Positions 24,220-34,264 of a stretch of DNA of 41,205 nt are shown piece after piece; the stretch's first letter is position 1; every line of letters starts with the position of its first letter. The stretch comes from Phycisphaerales bacterium UBA854 (GTDB lineage: Bacteria > Planctomycetota > Phycisphaerae > Phycisphaerales > SM1A02). Both the position numbers and the translations under genes were made by a program. Location of the stretch: positions 1 to 41,205 of the forward strand of contig DBGM01000052.1 in assembly GCA_002295885.1 (NCBI GenBank), written 5' to 3'. Under the pieces are notes generated by a model. It was not told the origin of the DNA. It did no database searches and saw only the letters and a program-made list of their open reading frames with translations.

Positions 24220-27200
24220 TCAGTCGATGTTCACGGTCGGCAGGGTGATGAGGTCGACGAGACCGTCGGTTTCGATCAGCAGGTTCGGCCCGACAAGTCG
24301 TGCCGCGCGGATTCTACTCCCGAGCGGGTAGAGGTCAAGCAGATCGACGGCCCGCCCGGTCGAGTCCAGCACCGAAAGCCGGTAGAGGTGGCGGCGGTTG
24401 CCGCGTCCGGGGCCGCTCTGCAGATCCGTGATGCTCTGGCGGTGGGCCAGAAGGAGATGCCGGTCGCCCCGGGTCAGCAGGTGCTCGTACTGGTACTCGC
24501 TGGGAATTCCGTCGGTTCCCACCAGGGTTCCGTCGGGATCGTGGATCGCAAGGCCGGAATCGCGGAGGACCCTGAATCCGTGCCCGTCGACGTCGAGTTC
24601 CCGGATGAGGCCCCGTTCCCGGTAGGAGGGTCGCTCGAGCTCTCCCGTGCTCCGACCCGTGGTGAGATCAAGCAGCCGGACCGTCTCCGTGCCGTCCCGT
24701 TCGTCCATGAAGAGCACCGCCTCCGAGGTGGCCCAGCCCCGGGACGACTGGGTGGCGTCGGGGACGGTCGTGATCCAGCGCGGGGTGTGGTCGGGCCAGC
24801 CGATGCACGCGATTCCATTCTCACCGCCGAGCACCAGGTCGTTCAGCGGTGATCGTGCGATCCAGCCGAAGCGACCCAGTTGCTCCGGCCATGCCAACTT
24901 GCGGATGTCCCCGGTGGCGTGTTCGAGGTGGTAGAGCGCGGGATCGGTGTTGCTGCCGGCCAACGGCTCGGGAGCGGCCGCATCGGGGCCGATGACGATG
25001 AGTCCCTCCGGCATGGGCAGGAAGCCGTGCAGGACCCGAATGGGCAGGGAACGGGTCCATCGAACGTCGTCGTTGCCCACTCCGTCGAGTCCGACGGCCG
25101 CACCGTCCCTTCGGACGAGGGTGATCGAATCATCGTCGGCGCAGAGCAGGACCTCGCCGGGGTCGATCATCCGGCCGTCGGGCCTGATCGCCTGACGGCT
25201 GCGCTGCGCCGGCGCGGGATCCGCAAAGAAGTTCGACAGTGTGGTGGGTCCGCTCAGCGTTCGACCGGTTCGGGCGTCCAGCACCAGCAGGTCGGGTCGC
25301 AGGTCACCGTGGTCAACCAGGATGCTGATTCGACGGTCGTCGTGCTGGAGCAGCCTGTTGCCCTTGCCCGGCATGTCGATGCTCCATCGTTCCTCGCTTC
25401 CGCCGGAATCGATGCTGCGAAGTCGATCATCCCGGACGATGAGGACTCCGTCGGATCGGGGAGTGCTGCTGCTGCCCGACGCGACGGGGAGCAGGGAACC
25501 GCTGATGCGGCCCGGCACCGAAATGGCCTCGTCCTCCGGTCGGATGGGATCGTCCGGAACGGTGATCAGACGGATCCATTCCGACGCTGTCCGCTGCGTC
25601 CCGGAGGTGTCCAGAGGCCGATCCGGGTGTCGGCTGTCCCACGCCTTGAGCAGACCGATGGCCGCATCGCGGCGCTCCTCGGTGATCAGCCGGTCCACGG
25701 TCGCGGGAAGCGCCCGGGCGATTCTCGTCGCATCGTTGGAGCTGCGGATGTTCTCGCGCAGGCTTCCGAGGACATCGGCGGTGGAGTCCGGATCGACGGG
25801 ATCGCGCCACGGTGGATCATCGACGGGTCGTCGCGGGACCTCGATCTCCGAGAGCCGGCGGTAGGCCCAGACGGATCCGGGAGCGGCCAGCCCGTCCTCC
25901 TCGTGCCACGCCCGGGTCATGGCTTCGTTCTCCAGGATGCTTCGCCAGACCTCGGCGGCCCGATCGGGCTCCGTTTCCCGCAGTCGGTCGCCGAGCACCA
26001 GCACCGCTTCCAGTTCGCGATGCGGTCGATCCGCGGTCTCCAGCAGCAGGGACTGCAGGGTGACACCGCGTTCGGTGGCGATGTTCGGTTCGGTGCGCAT
26101 GGCCTCGACGAGGTGCACCAGCAGTCGATCCCGCGCGCGTTCGGACCGTTCCGGATCGGTTCCCGGCAGCGTGTCCAGAAGCTCGCGCGTCGTCGTGTTC
26201 AACAGGTCCGTCCGCCCCGCCCGGGCGGCCAGACGGACCAGATCCAGTTTCGCCTCGACGTCCTCCGGTCGCCGTCGGATCCGGTCGGCCAGGATGTCCC
26301 GGGCGCGTTCGAAGGCGGTATAGGCATCGATGTGGGTCGCCGACGCGATGAGCAGCTGGTCTCCCGCCACGATCGCGTTTCCGGTGCGTTCCACCGGAAG
26401 CTCATGGAGCACGGTGCCGTTCCGCCGGTCGATCTGGAGGATGCGGCCCCGGAGGGGAACCACGAGGCTGCGTTCGAGCATCTGAACCCGTCCCGTGGGC
26501 AAGGTCGATTCGTCCTCCCCGACGGTCAGCGTCCAACGGGGGGTCTCCAGGTCTCCGGCCGAGAACCCCCGGACGTCGCGCCCGATGGAGAACAAGTCGT
26601 CGTCGTCGGCCAGGAGGTAGGTGGGATGATTCCACTGGTCGGGGGTCGTGGCCGGATACGTCTGTCGGATCGCACCGGTTGCGGGATCGAGCACGAGCAC
26701 TTCGTTTCCATCGGGGGCGATGCAGACCAGACCGGCCGCACCGAGGACCGGGGCGTGGTGCGTGAACGGTCGTGCGGCCCCGGACGGACTCGTGGTGTTG
26801 GAGGTCGGCGCCAGCCGCTGGATCCAGAGGAGGTCGCCGTTGGCGGCGTCGACGGCGGCCACCGCACCCGTTCCGGTCGAGACGTACACGCGTCCGTCCG
26901 CCGCCAGCGAACTCATGGCGTTGGTGATCGTGTTGCGGCGCATCCGGCCGGCGGAGGAGATCCAGCGCGACCAGAGCACATCACCCTCGACGAGGTCGAT
27001 CGCAACCAGCACTTCGCTGGTCAGCTGCTGGGCACTCACCCGACGGGCGAGGACGAACACGGAGCCTTCGTGGATTACGGGAGGGCTGGAGATGAAGAGA
27101 TCGTCCGACTGCTCGATGTCGGGATGCCCGTCCACCCGGAGACCCCATCGCAGCTGTCCGCTGGCGGCATCGAGGCAGAGCAGGTGCCCCTGGCCGGATC

Positions 27201-28269
27201 GTTCCGCGGCGTAGAGGTGTCCGGTGGCGGTCACCAGATAGCGGCCGTCGATGGCGATGAAGTCGGCGGCGGCCGGTCGTTCCGATGGGTCGAGACGGAG
27301 GGTCTGCTCGCGGCGGGTGGAGGTCCATCGGCGGTTGCCGGTCAGCGTGTCGAGAGCGAGCACGGTGTCGCCGAGATTGACGATGACGGTGTCCTCGTGC
27401 ACGGTGGGCACGATCGTCGTGAACCAGCCCGCTTCGGCCAGTTCCTGCAGATCGGACCGACCGTAGCTGCCCAGCGAGCCCGCGAGGTCCACCCGCTGGT
27501 TCAGCAGACTCTGCTCCAGCGGCGTCGTCCAGATCGACTGTCCCACCAGAGCGTCGATCGGAGTGTCCCGCCCCAGCTCCGTGACGGCGAAGGACCGCGG
27601 CTCGGCCGGACGGAGTCGAATCGACCGCAGGGCCGCCGACGTCGATGCACCGTCGGCGCCCATGGCGTCCAGTTGAAGGATGACGGTGCGCAACGCCTCG
27701 TCGTCGCCAAGCAGCGTGGCGACGGTGCCGAGGCCGTGGAGCGCCAGGGTCCGTGTCCGGAGATCGAGGTCCGGGTGCCGCAGGACCCGTTCGAGCTGCG
27801 TCCGGCCCCGGTGGAGAGCGCCCGCCTCGACGGCCTCCGTTCCCAGACGCGACATGGCCTGCAGTCCGGCGGGGGTCAGGGGAAAGCGTCGTGCGACCTC
27901 GGTCAGACGTCCCGCCTCCAGCAGTTCGTCCGCCCGTTCGCCGTAGGTCTCCCGCATGGTCCGGAGCAGTACCGGATCCCGACGCAGCCGATTCTCCACC
28001 CGTTCCCGCACGGATCGGAACCAGATGGGCTCGGGGCCGTCCGCGGTGGGGACCACCTGATGACCCGAAGCATCGACGAGTTCCTGCAGGAGCCGGACCG
28101 CTTCCGCGGGATTGGTCGCCGCCACGTCGTCCGCCTGCTCCAGGATCTGGCGGGCGAGGGGGGATTCGTCGACGTACACCGGATTGTCCTGCGCGAGGGC
28201 ATGCGAACCCAGGGTGAGGAGCAGTGCGGGAAGCAGGCTGGATCGCGATCGATGCATGTGCATGGTCAT
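24220..28269 (-). CDS. giant secreted PQQ-like beta-propeller protein
   Basis: The 1349-residue precursor has a signal peptide (ending LGSHALAQ). A helical N-terminal region follows (about 25-210), then propeller blades with the PQQ-repeat signature 'D...G...W', such as ALDTLTGNRRWTS, CLDAASGQLRWGL, AIDLVEGDVLWSRW and AVDAANGDLLWIQ. A helical middle stretch (about 660-880) precedes a second run of propeller-like sequence. BamB has one such propeller of about 390 residues; this protein is over three times longer. It would reside in the periplasm. It may be a scaffold, an enzyme-like quinoprotein without visible cofactor ligands, or a cell-surface protein. ATG codons at 28269, 28263 and 28257 are all possible starts. 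Confidence 0.8.
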   Translation of the reverse strand: MTMHMHRSRSSLLPALLLTLGSHALAQDNPVYVDESPLARQILEQADDVAATNPAEAVRLLQELVDASGHQVVPTADGPEPIWFRSVRERVENRLRRDPVLLRTMRETYGERADELLEAGRLTEVARRFPLTPAGLQAMSRLGTEAVEAGALHRGRTQLERVLRHPDLDLRTRTLALHGLGTVATLLGDDEALRTVILQLDAMGADGASTSAALRSIRLRPAEPRSFAVTELGRDTPIDALVGQSIWTTPLEQSLLNQRVDLAGSLGSYGRSDLQELAEAGWFTTIVPTVHEDTVIVNLGDTVLALDTLTGNRRWTSTRREQTLRLDPSERPAAADFIAIDGRYLVTATGHLYAAERSGQGHLLCLDAASGQLRWGLRVDGHPDIEQSDDLFISSPPVIHEGSVFVLARRVSAQQLTSEVLVAIDLVEGDVLWSRWISSAGRMRRNTITNAMSSLAADGRVYVSTGTGAVAAVDAANGDLLWIQRLAPTSNTTSPSGAARPFTHHAPVLGAAGLVCIAPDGNEVLVLDPATGAIRQTYPATTPDQWNHPTYLLADDDDLFSIGRDVRGFSAGDLETPRWTLTVGEDESTLPTGRVQMLERSLVVPLRGRILQIDRRNGTVLHELPVERTGNAIVAGDQLLIASATHIDAYTAFERARDILADRIRRRPEDVEAKLDLVRLAARAGRTDLLNTTTRELLDTLPGTDPERSERARDRLLVHLVEAMRTEPNIATERGVTLQSLLLETADRPHRELEAVLVLGDRLRETEPDRAAEVWRSILENEAMTRAWHEEDGLAAPGSVWAYRRLSEIEVPRRPVDDPPWRDPVDPDSTADVLGSLRENIRSSNDATRIARALPATVDRLITEERRDAAIGLLKAWDSRHPDRPLDTSGTQRTASEWIRLITVPDDPIRPEDEAISVPGRISGSLLPVASGSSSTPRSDGVLIVRDDRLRSIDSGGSEERWSIDMPGKGNRLLQHDDRRISILVDHGDLRPDLLVLDARTGRTLSGPTTLSNFFADPAPAQRSRQAIRPDGRMIDPGEVLLCADDDSITLVRRDGAAVGLDGVGNDDVRWTRSLPIRVLHGFLPMPEGLIVIGPDAAAPEPLAGSNTDPALYHLEHATGDIRKLAWPEQLGRFGWIARSPLNDLVLGGENGIACIGWPDHTPRWITTVPDATQSSRGWATSEAVLFMDERDGTETVRLLDLTTGRSTGELERPSYRERGLIRELDVDGHGFRVLRDSGLAIHDPDGTLVGTDGIPSEYQYEHLLTRGDRHLLLAHRQSITDLQSGPGRGNRRHLYRLSVLDSTGRAVDLLDLYPLGSRIRAARLVGPNLLIETDGLVDLITLPTVNID

Positions 28270-28274
28270 GTCCG

Positions 28275-28303
28275 ATTCTACGCCTGTTTCATCCGGATGC
28301 CGA
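28275..28303 (-). promoter_or_regulatory. putative promoter of the PQQ gene, leaderless spacing
   Basis: On the minus strand TCGGCA (28298-28303), 17 bp, then TAGAAT (28275-28280), with ATG 28269 only 5 nt further. Initiation 6-7 nt after the -10 would fall on that ATG, giving a leaderless mRNA or a very short leader for the ATG codons at 28263 and 28257. Confidence 0.5.
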
Positions 28304-28343
28304 CGTGGCGGCGGGAGTTGCCGCAAGGGGGACACGTCGATGG

Positions 28344-28349
28344 TAGAGT
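28344..28349 (+). promoter_or_regulatory. putative extended -10 (TGGTAGAGT) of the LEA14-like gene
   Basis: TAGAGT preceded by TGG (28341-28343) ends 6 nt before ATG 28356. There is no ribosome-binding site. The local sequence TAGAGTGGCCGCATG is nearly the same as TACACTGGCCGCATG before the DedA gene at 40157. Confidence 0.45.
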
Positions 28350-28355
28350 GGCCGC

Positions 28356-28835
28356 ATGCATCGGTTCACCGCCCGTCTGCTTCTGCTTCCGCTTCTGCTC
28401 GTGCTCCCGGGATGTCTGGCGGGGAATCCGCCGGTCGTCGAGGTGCAGTCGATCGAACTGGTCGGTGTGGACGCGGATGCCATGTCGCTGATCCTGAACG
28501 GAACGGTCGAGAATCCCCATGCGTCGGAAGCCAGGCTGCTGCAGTTCGAATACGTGCTTTCCGTGGACGGCCGTCAGGTCTTCCGGGGCCGGCACGCCGC
28601 TGAGATGACGCTCAGTCCGGGCGTCACGCGGAAGATCTCCCTGCCCGCCGCGTTCACCTACGTCGACGCGGGATGGAATGCCCAGGAACTGCCCGACGAC
28701 TCGCCATGGACCATGTCCGGCAGTCTGGTCTACCTCGGACAGGGCGTGCTGGCGAATACGCTGCTGGAACTTGGGTACCGGCCGACGGTCGGGTATTCCG
28801 CGTCCGGACAGCTGGTCCTCGCCCCGACGAACTGA
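28356..28835 (+). CDS. LEA14-like (late embryogenesis abundant type 2) lipoprotein
   Basis: The 159-residue precursor has a lipobox LVLPGC (Cys20), so it is a lipid-anchored envelope protein. The mature part matches the LEA type 2 / 'water stress and hypersensitive response' domain. It starts with PPVVEVQSIELVGVDADAMSLILNGTVENPHA, given here only by its ends (residues 25-30 and 50-56), which is typical of that beta-sandwich with its 'v..NPn' motif. The family's molecular role is not established. It faces the PQQ gene across an 86-bp divergent promoter region. The following 163 bp before the pilT-like gene carries two abutting palindromes. Confidence 0.8.
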   Translation: MHRFTARLLLLPLLLVLPGCLAGNPPVVEVQSIELVGVDADAMSLILNGTVENPHASEARLLQFEYVLSVDGRQVFRGRHAAEMTLSPGVTRKISLPAAFTYVDAGWNAQELPDDSPWTMSGSLVYLGQGVLANTLLELGYRPTVGYSASGQLVLAPTN

Positions 28836-28913
28836 TCGAATCCCTGCAATCGGAACGACCGGGACACGCACGGTCCGCGGCGCGATCCCTGCAGTGCGAA
28901 CGCGCGCACGGAA

Positions 28914-28933
28914 ACTCCGGAGTCACCGGTGAC
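28914..28933. repeat. two abutting perfect palindromes upstream of the pilus operon
   Basis: ACTCCGGAGT (28914-28923) and GTCACCGGTGAC (28922-28933) share two bases. They lie 65-85 bp before the pilT-like ATG in a non-coding stretch. They are candidate operator sites. Confidence 0.6.
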
Positions 28934-28998
28934 GCACGCGTCAAAGACCGCCGATAGCACCGTCGTCGGCGGTGGCGTCCACCGCCCGGGAGACTCCG

Positions 28999-30054
<1,056 letters not shown>

Positions 30055-30078
30055 CCGGTCGTTCGGGAAAGGAATCGC

Positions 30079-31308
30079 ATGCCGCAGTACCGGTACCAGG
30101 CCCGACAACCCTCGGGTCGCATCAGGGGAGGGTCGCTCGTGGCCGACGACGTCGGCTCGGCCGCGGCCGTGCTGCGCAGTCAGGGCTGTCATGTGCTGCA
30201 GCTGGTACCGATGGCCGATCGGGCCACGCCGGGGATCGGGCGGGTGCTCGCCGCACTGAACTGGAGTTCCGGTCCCACCACCCGCGACATCCTCGACTTC
30301 ACCACCCAGCTGGCGGTGATGATCCGGGCCGGCATCAGCCTGCGACAGGCGCTCGACGGAATCGGCGAGCAGGTGACGAACGTCAAGTTCAAGCGCATGA
30401 TCCAGGAGATCAAGTCGGACGTCGAATCCGGCAAGCAGTTCTCGGAGGCGATCGCGAAGTTCCCCGGCTGCTTCAATCCCCTCTACGTGAACATGGTCCG
30501 CGCGTCCGAGATGTCCGGATCCTTCGCGAAGATGCTCGACCGCATCGCAGCCTTCATGACCCAGCAGATGGAGACGCGGAAGATGGTCGTGTCGGCGAGC
30601 ATCTATCCCGGCATCATCGCGATCATGGCCGTGTCGGTCACCATCTTCCTGCTCACCTTCGTCCTCCCGCGGTTCGCCGGCGTGTTCCAGGGCAAGGAGG
30701 ACGTCCTGCCCTGGCCGACGATCTTCCTCATGGGACTCTCGTCCTGGATGGTCGAGTACTGGTGGGCCGTCCTGGTGGGGCTGCTCCTGGGCGTGGTCGG
30801 ATTCGTCGCCGGCGGCCGGACGACGTCCGGACGAAGCTGGATCGACCACGGCAAGCTGCGGATGCCGCTGTTCCGCGGCATGTTCCGTGCCCTGTACGTC
30901 AGTCGATCGCTGCAGACGATGGGCGAGCTGCTGAACGCGGGGGTCCCCGTGCTCGACAGCATCACCGTCACCGCGGACATCACGGGCAACGTCCACTACC
31001 GGTCCCTGTGGCTCGGAGTGCATTCGTCGGTGAAGCAGGGACGGAAGATCCACAGCGAGCTGGATCGCTCCACGCTCCTGCCGGCGTCCGTGAACCAGAT
31101 GATCAGCGCGGGCGAGGAGTCCGGAAAGCTCTCCGAGGTGCTCCAGGAGATATCGGAGTACTACGCGGGCGTGCTGCGCAATGCCCTCAAGACGCTGACC
31201 AGCATGATCGAGCCGCTGCTGATCGTCGTCATGGGAAGCGTCGTCGGCTTCATCGCCATGGCCATCATCCTTCCGATCTTCAAGATGAGCTCGATCGTCT
31301 CGGGCTGA
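30079..31308 (+). CDS. pilC: PilC/GspF-family inner-membrane platform protein
   Basis: The 409-residue polytopic protein has the N-terminal MPQYRYQARQPSGRIRGG segment and two T2SSF domains (about 70-195 and 275-400). Three membrane helices lie near 170-200, 215-240 and 375-400. The conserved DFTTQLAVMIRAGISLRQAL and SRSLQTMGELLNAGVPVLDS segments mark each repeat. It couples the cytoplasmic ATPase to pseudopilin assembly or retraction in type IV pili and type II secretion. It lies 24 bp after the ATPase and 8 bp before a pseudopilin. Confidence 0.94.
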   Translation: MPQYRYQARQPSGRIRGGSLVADDVGSAAAVLRSQGCHVLQLVPMADRATPGIGRVLAALNWSSGPTTRDILDFTTQLAVMIRAGISLRQALDGIGEQVTNVKFKRMIQEIKSDVESGKQFSEAIAKFPGCFNPLYVNMVRASEMSGSFAKMLDRIAAFMTQQMETRKMVVSASIYPGIIAIMAVSVTIFLLTFVLPRFAGVFQGKEDVLPWPTIFLMGLSSWMVEYWWAVLVGLLLGVVGFVAGGRTTSGRSWIDHGKLRMPLFRGMFRALYVSRSLQTMGELLNAGVPVLDSITVTADITGNVHYRSLWLGVHSSVKQGRKIHSELDRSTLLPASVNQMISAGEESGKLSEVLQEISEYYAGVLRNALKTLTSMIEPLLIVVMGSVVGFIAMAIILPIFKMSSIVSG

Positions 31309-31316
31309 GGTGCTGC

Positions 31317-31859
31317 ATGCGAATCACGAACCCATGTCCGGACCGCACCGCGCGACGCGGCTTCACCCTGATCGAATCGGCCGTGGCCACCGTCATCGTG
31401 GCCACCGGGGTGCTCGGAATGGTCGCGGCGCAGCAGGCGTGGCATCGCCAGAACGCTTGGGCGGAGCGGGCCGCGATCGGTGCCCGGCTGGGCAACGAGA
31501 TCCGCGAGCTGACCTTCGATCTGCCGCGGCACGATCCCGTCACCGGGGCCGGAACCTGGGGACCGGAGTCGAACGAAGTGTTGCTGGCCGACTACGACGA
31601 CCTCGACGACTTCGACGGCGCCGTCTTCTCCGATTCGGCCGGCAATGGTCCGGTCAACGCGATCCGCCGGTCCGTTCCCGGCATGTCGGGATGGATCCAG
31701 GAGGTCCGCGTGCACAACATCGATCCCGGGAACGTGAACGTCGACGTGGCGGATGCCGCATCGGACCTGATGCGGGTCGAGGTGCACGTCCGCTGGCGGG
31801 AATCCGCCGGGACCGAGCCGGTGTCCGTCACCCGCGTCGACTGGATCGCGCCAAATTGA
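31317..31859 (+). CDS. type IV pseudopilin (PilV/GspI-like)
   Basis: The 180-residue prepilin has a short basic leader and the prepilin peptidase site G|FTLIES at about residue 15-16. A hydrophobic helix follows (about 16-40), then a globular C-terminal part. FTLIE with the TVIVATGVLGMVAAQQ helix is characteristic of PilV/GspI minor pilins. The start is ATG 31317. The gene order ATPase-platform-pseudopilin-PilX-like-pseudopilin suggests a minor-pilin tip complex. Confidence 0.87.
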   Translation: MRITNPCPDRTARRGFTLIESAVATVIVATGVLGMVAAQQAWHRQNAWAERAAIGARLGNEIRELTFDLPRHDPVTGAGTWGPESNEVLLADYDDLDDFDGAVFSDSAGNGPVNAIRRSVPGMSGWIQEVRVHNIDPGNVNVDVADAASDLMRVEVHVRWRESAGTEPVSVTRVDWIAPN

Positions 31860-31873
31860 AACGGAGGCCACCC

Positions 31874-34264
31874 ATGCTTCGGACCGATGATGCACGCGTT
31901 TCCCGCCGCGGGGTGGCAACCGTGCTCGCGATGATGTTCCTCGTCCTGTTCGGCGCGCTCGCCGCAACCATGGCGGTCGTGGCGCAGGGCAACGTGCGGA
32001 CGGCCCATTCCGCGCTGCGCGTGTCCCGCAGCCTCTCCGCGGCCGAGAGCGGGCTGGTGTTCGCGCGCCGTCGACTGGCCAGGGAAGCCTCCCGGTTCGT
32101 CGTCGAGAAGGGGGTCATCGACTCGGCGTTCGGCGCAGCGCTCTGGTTCGGCACCACCACGTCAGAGGACGGCGTCGTGACCGTCCTTGAGCCGTCGGGC
32201 TACGTGGTGCCGTCGGCATCCGGCGTCGGGCTCATGCACGCGGTGCACGATGCCCACCGCTTCCAGGACGACTATCCGCGGCTGCTCGACGACGGGATCG
32301 AGGTTCCGCTGCAGCTCGACGAGGATGCGGGGGCCATCATGGTTCCGCCGGTGCGTCTCGGCGACGAGGACACCGATCCGTACTTCCTGCTCCGCTATGA
32401 ACCGCTGGCCGACGGACGATTCGTCCGGGTCACCAGCCAGGGGGTCGACGGCGCGATTCGCCGCACGCTCCAGATGGACTTCCGTCTCGACAAGCGAATC
32501 GAATACGCGGTGCTGAGTCCGAATCGAATCATGATCGGCAAGAATGTCCTCGTCGAAGGGCCGATCGGTTCCCTCTTCGGAATCGCCGACGGTGAACTGT
32601 CGACCGAGAACGGCGATCCGCTGGTACTGCGGAGCGACTTCTACGACCTCGAGTCCGAGACGCTCGACGCCCGGCTTGACACCTTCTACGAGCAGCTGGC
32701 CATCTGGGACGCCGACGGAGACAATCGGCTGCGTCCCAATCATCCGGTCGAGTCAGAGGGGCTCGTGGGATTTCCCGAACTGCAGGACTGGGACGGCGAC
32801 GAGTACATCGACGACTTCGATCTCTTTCTCAACACGTTCGACCAGGACGGCGACGGCAGGGTGGTCTACGACGACGCCCTCGCCGAGGCGGCGGGGTACG
32901 CCGGGATGACCGAGGAGTTCTCGATCGACGGACAGCTGGCCAACCTCATCGACGCCGCGATTCCGGATCGCGACGGCGACGGCGTCGTGACGTCGACGGG
33001 AACCGACCGGGCGCTGGGCTATCGCGACGGCATGCTGGACGCCCGGGACTTCTATGCGAAGGTCCACGGTCGACTGGCCTTTGCCGTCTCGCAGGAGGCG
33101 TGGGAGTCGTCCCACGGCGGCGGCTGGCAGTCGCTGGTCCGCGGGCCGGTCCGCGCGTGGGAGTCCGAGGCGCCTTCGAACTTCGAAGTGGGGGAGCCGG
33201 AGCTCGTCGAAGTCACGACCGACATGTTCCTCAATGCGACCGGCTGGTTCGAGATCCGTTCGCAGGTGGGAACATCCTTCGGAGATGCCACGTCGGGTCA
33301 GGTGGCAGCCAATCTGAACGGTGACGAAGGTGCGGAGTACGTGGCCGCGGCGGACTCGCAGCACGAGCCCGTGCCCTTCGGTTCGGCGGGAGCCTACGAC
33401 TGGTACCGGCGTCCGGTGTACCGCGGCATGCGCTTCGAGAACGTTCGCATCCCGGCGGGAACCAACGCCCTCTTCGAAGGGTGCCGCTTCGTCGGCGTCA
33501 CGTGGGTCGAGACGGAGACCGACTGCGACGATCCCAACTGGAACTACACCGGCTCCGTCGAGCCCGACGGCAACGGATGGTTCCAGCCCCGGTTCCCCTT
33601 GATGACCGCGGCCGGAGGCGACGGTGATCTCGATGACACTCGCGCGGTGTCGAACAGCATCCGCTTCCACGACTGCACCTTCCTGGGCTCGCTCTGCGGA
33701 GACCGTCCCGATGCATTCACGCACTGGCGGAACAAGATCCAGCTGACGGGCAGCACCCGGTTCTACGTCGATCCGTCGGATCCGGACCTGTTGACGCAGC
33801 CCGACGCGGACGGACTGTCCGAGGAACTGCTCGCGATGGGGGACGAGGCCCGTGCGGAACTGGCGAAGAGTTCCATCCTCATGCCCGGATGGTCCGTGGA
33901 CGTGGGCAACTTCGACAACCTCGGCGAAGCCAGGGTGAAGCTCACCGGGATCATCGTGGCCGGCGTCATGGACATCCGCGGGACGGCGGTGGTGGACGGG
34001 ACCCTGATGATGACCTTCCGTCCCACGGTCGGAGAGGGACCGCTGTACTACGGGGGGGCCGCCGACGCCTTCAACACCACCATCGGCTACTTCGGTCCCG
34101 GGGACGGCGACGGCGAAGGATCCGATCCCGCCGATCCCGCCTTTCCCGGGTTCGGCGAGATCGTGCTCCGCTACGACGACCAGGCCAGTCTGCCCGACGG
34201 CATTCCGTGGCCGATCACCCTCGAGCCCGAGCCGGGAACCTACTGGGAAGGAGGTTCGCTCTGA
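31874..34264 (+). CDS. large PilX-like protein with EF-hand-type calcium loops
   Basis: The 796-residue protein opens with a PilX-type N-terminus: RRG, a membrane helix (about 14-36) and SLSAAESGLVFAR near residues 53-65. Four EF-hand-like loops follow: DADGDNRLRPNH (279-290), DWDGDEYIDDFD (305-316), DQDGDGRVVYDD (323-334) and DRDGDGVVTSTG (365-376), with Asp at positions 1, 3 and 5 and Asp at 12 in two. The C-terminal half has beta-helix-like strands (FENVRIPAGTNALFEGCRF, IRFHDCTFLG). Classic PilX is under 200 residues. It may be a surface-exposed, calcium-responsive pilus tip component, comparable in logic to PilY1 (inference). It overlaps the next gene at CTGA. Confidence 0.8.
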   Translation: MLRTDDARVSRRGVATVLAMMFLVLFGALAATMAVVAQGNVRTAHSALRVSRSLSAAESGLVFARRRLAREASRFVVEKGVIDSAFGAALWFGTTTSEDGVVTVLEPSGYVVPSASGVGLMHAVHDAHRFQDDYPRLLDDGIEVPLQLDEDAGAIMVPPVRLGDEDTDPYFLLRYEPLADGRFVRVTSQGVDGAIRRTLQMDFRLDKRIEYAVLSPNRIMIGKNVLVEGPIGSLFGIADGELSTENGDPLVLRSDFYDLESETLDARLDTFYEQLAIWDADGDNRLRPNHPVESEGLVGFPELQDWDGDEYIDDFDLFLNTFDQDGDGRVVYDDALAEAAGYAGMTEEFSIDGQLANLIDAAIPDRDGDGVVTSTGTDRALGYRDGMLDARDFYAKVHGRLAFAVSQEAWESSHGGGWQSLVRGPVRAWESEAPSNFEVGEPELVEVTTDMFLNATGWFEIRSQVGTSFGDATSGQVAANLNGDEGAEYVAAADSQHEPVPFGSAGAYDWYRRPVYRGMRFENVRIPAGTNALFEGCRFVGVTWVETETDCDDPNWNYTGSVEPDGNGWFQPRFPLMTAAGGDGDLDDTRAVSNSIRFHDCTFLGSLCGDRPDAFTHWRNKIQLTGSTRFYVDPSDPDLLTQPDADGLSEELLAMGDEARAELAKSSILMPGWSVDVGNFDNLGEARVKLTGIIVAGVMDIRGTAVVDGTLMMTFRPTVGEGPLYYGGAADAFNTTIGYFGPGDGDGEGSDPADPAFPGFGEIVLRYDDQASLPDGIPWPITLEPEPGTYWEGGSL
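34248..34254 (+). promoter_or_regulatory. Shine-Dalgarno pointing to a CTG start codon
   Basis: A perfect AAGGAGG ends 6 nt before CTG at 34261. It lies inside the end of the PilX-like gene and has no ATG, GTG or TTG at the right distance. Confidence 0.6.

Noticed and set aside
24880..28491. 1203-codon open frame on the plus strand
   Set aside because: It runs antisense through the PQQ-propeller gene. Long antisense frames are expected in GC-rich coding DNA, and the translation shows no motif.
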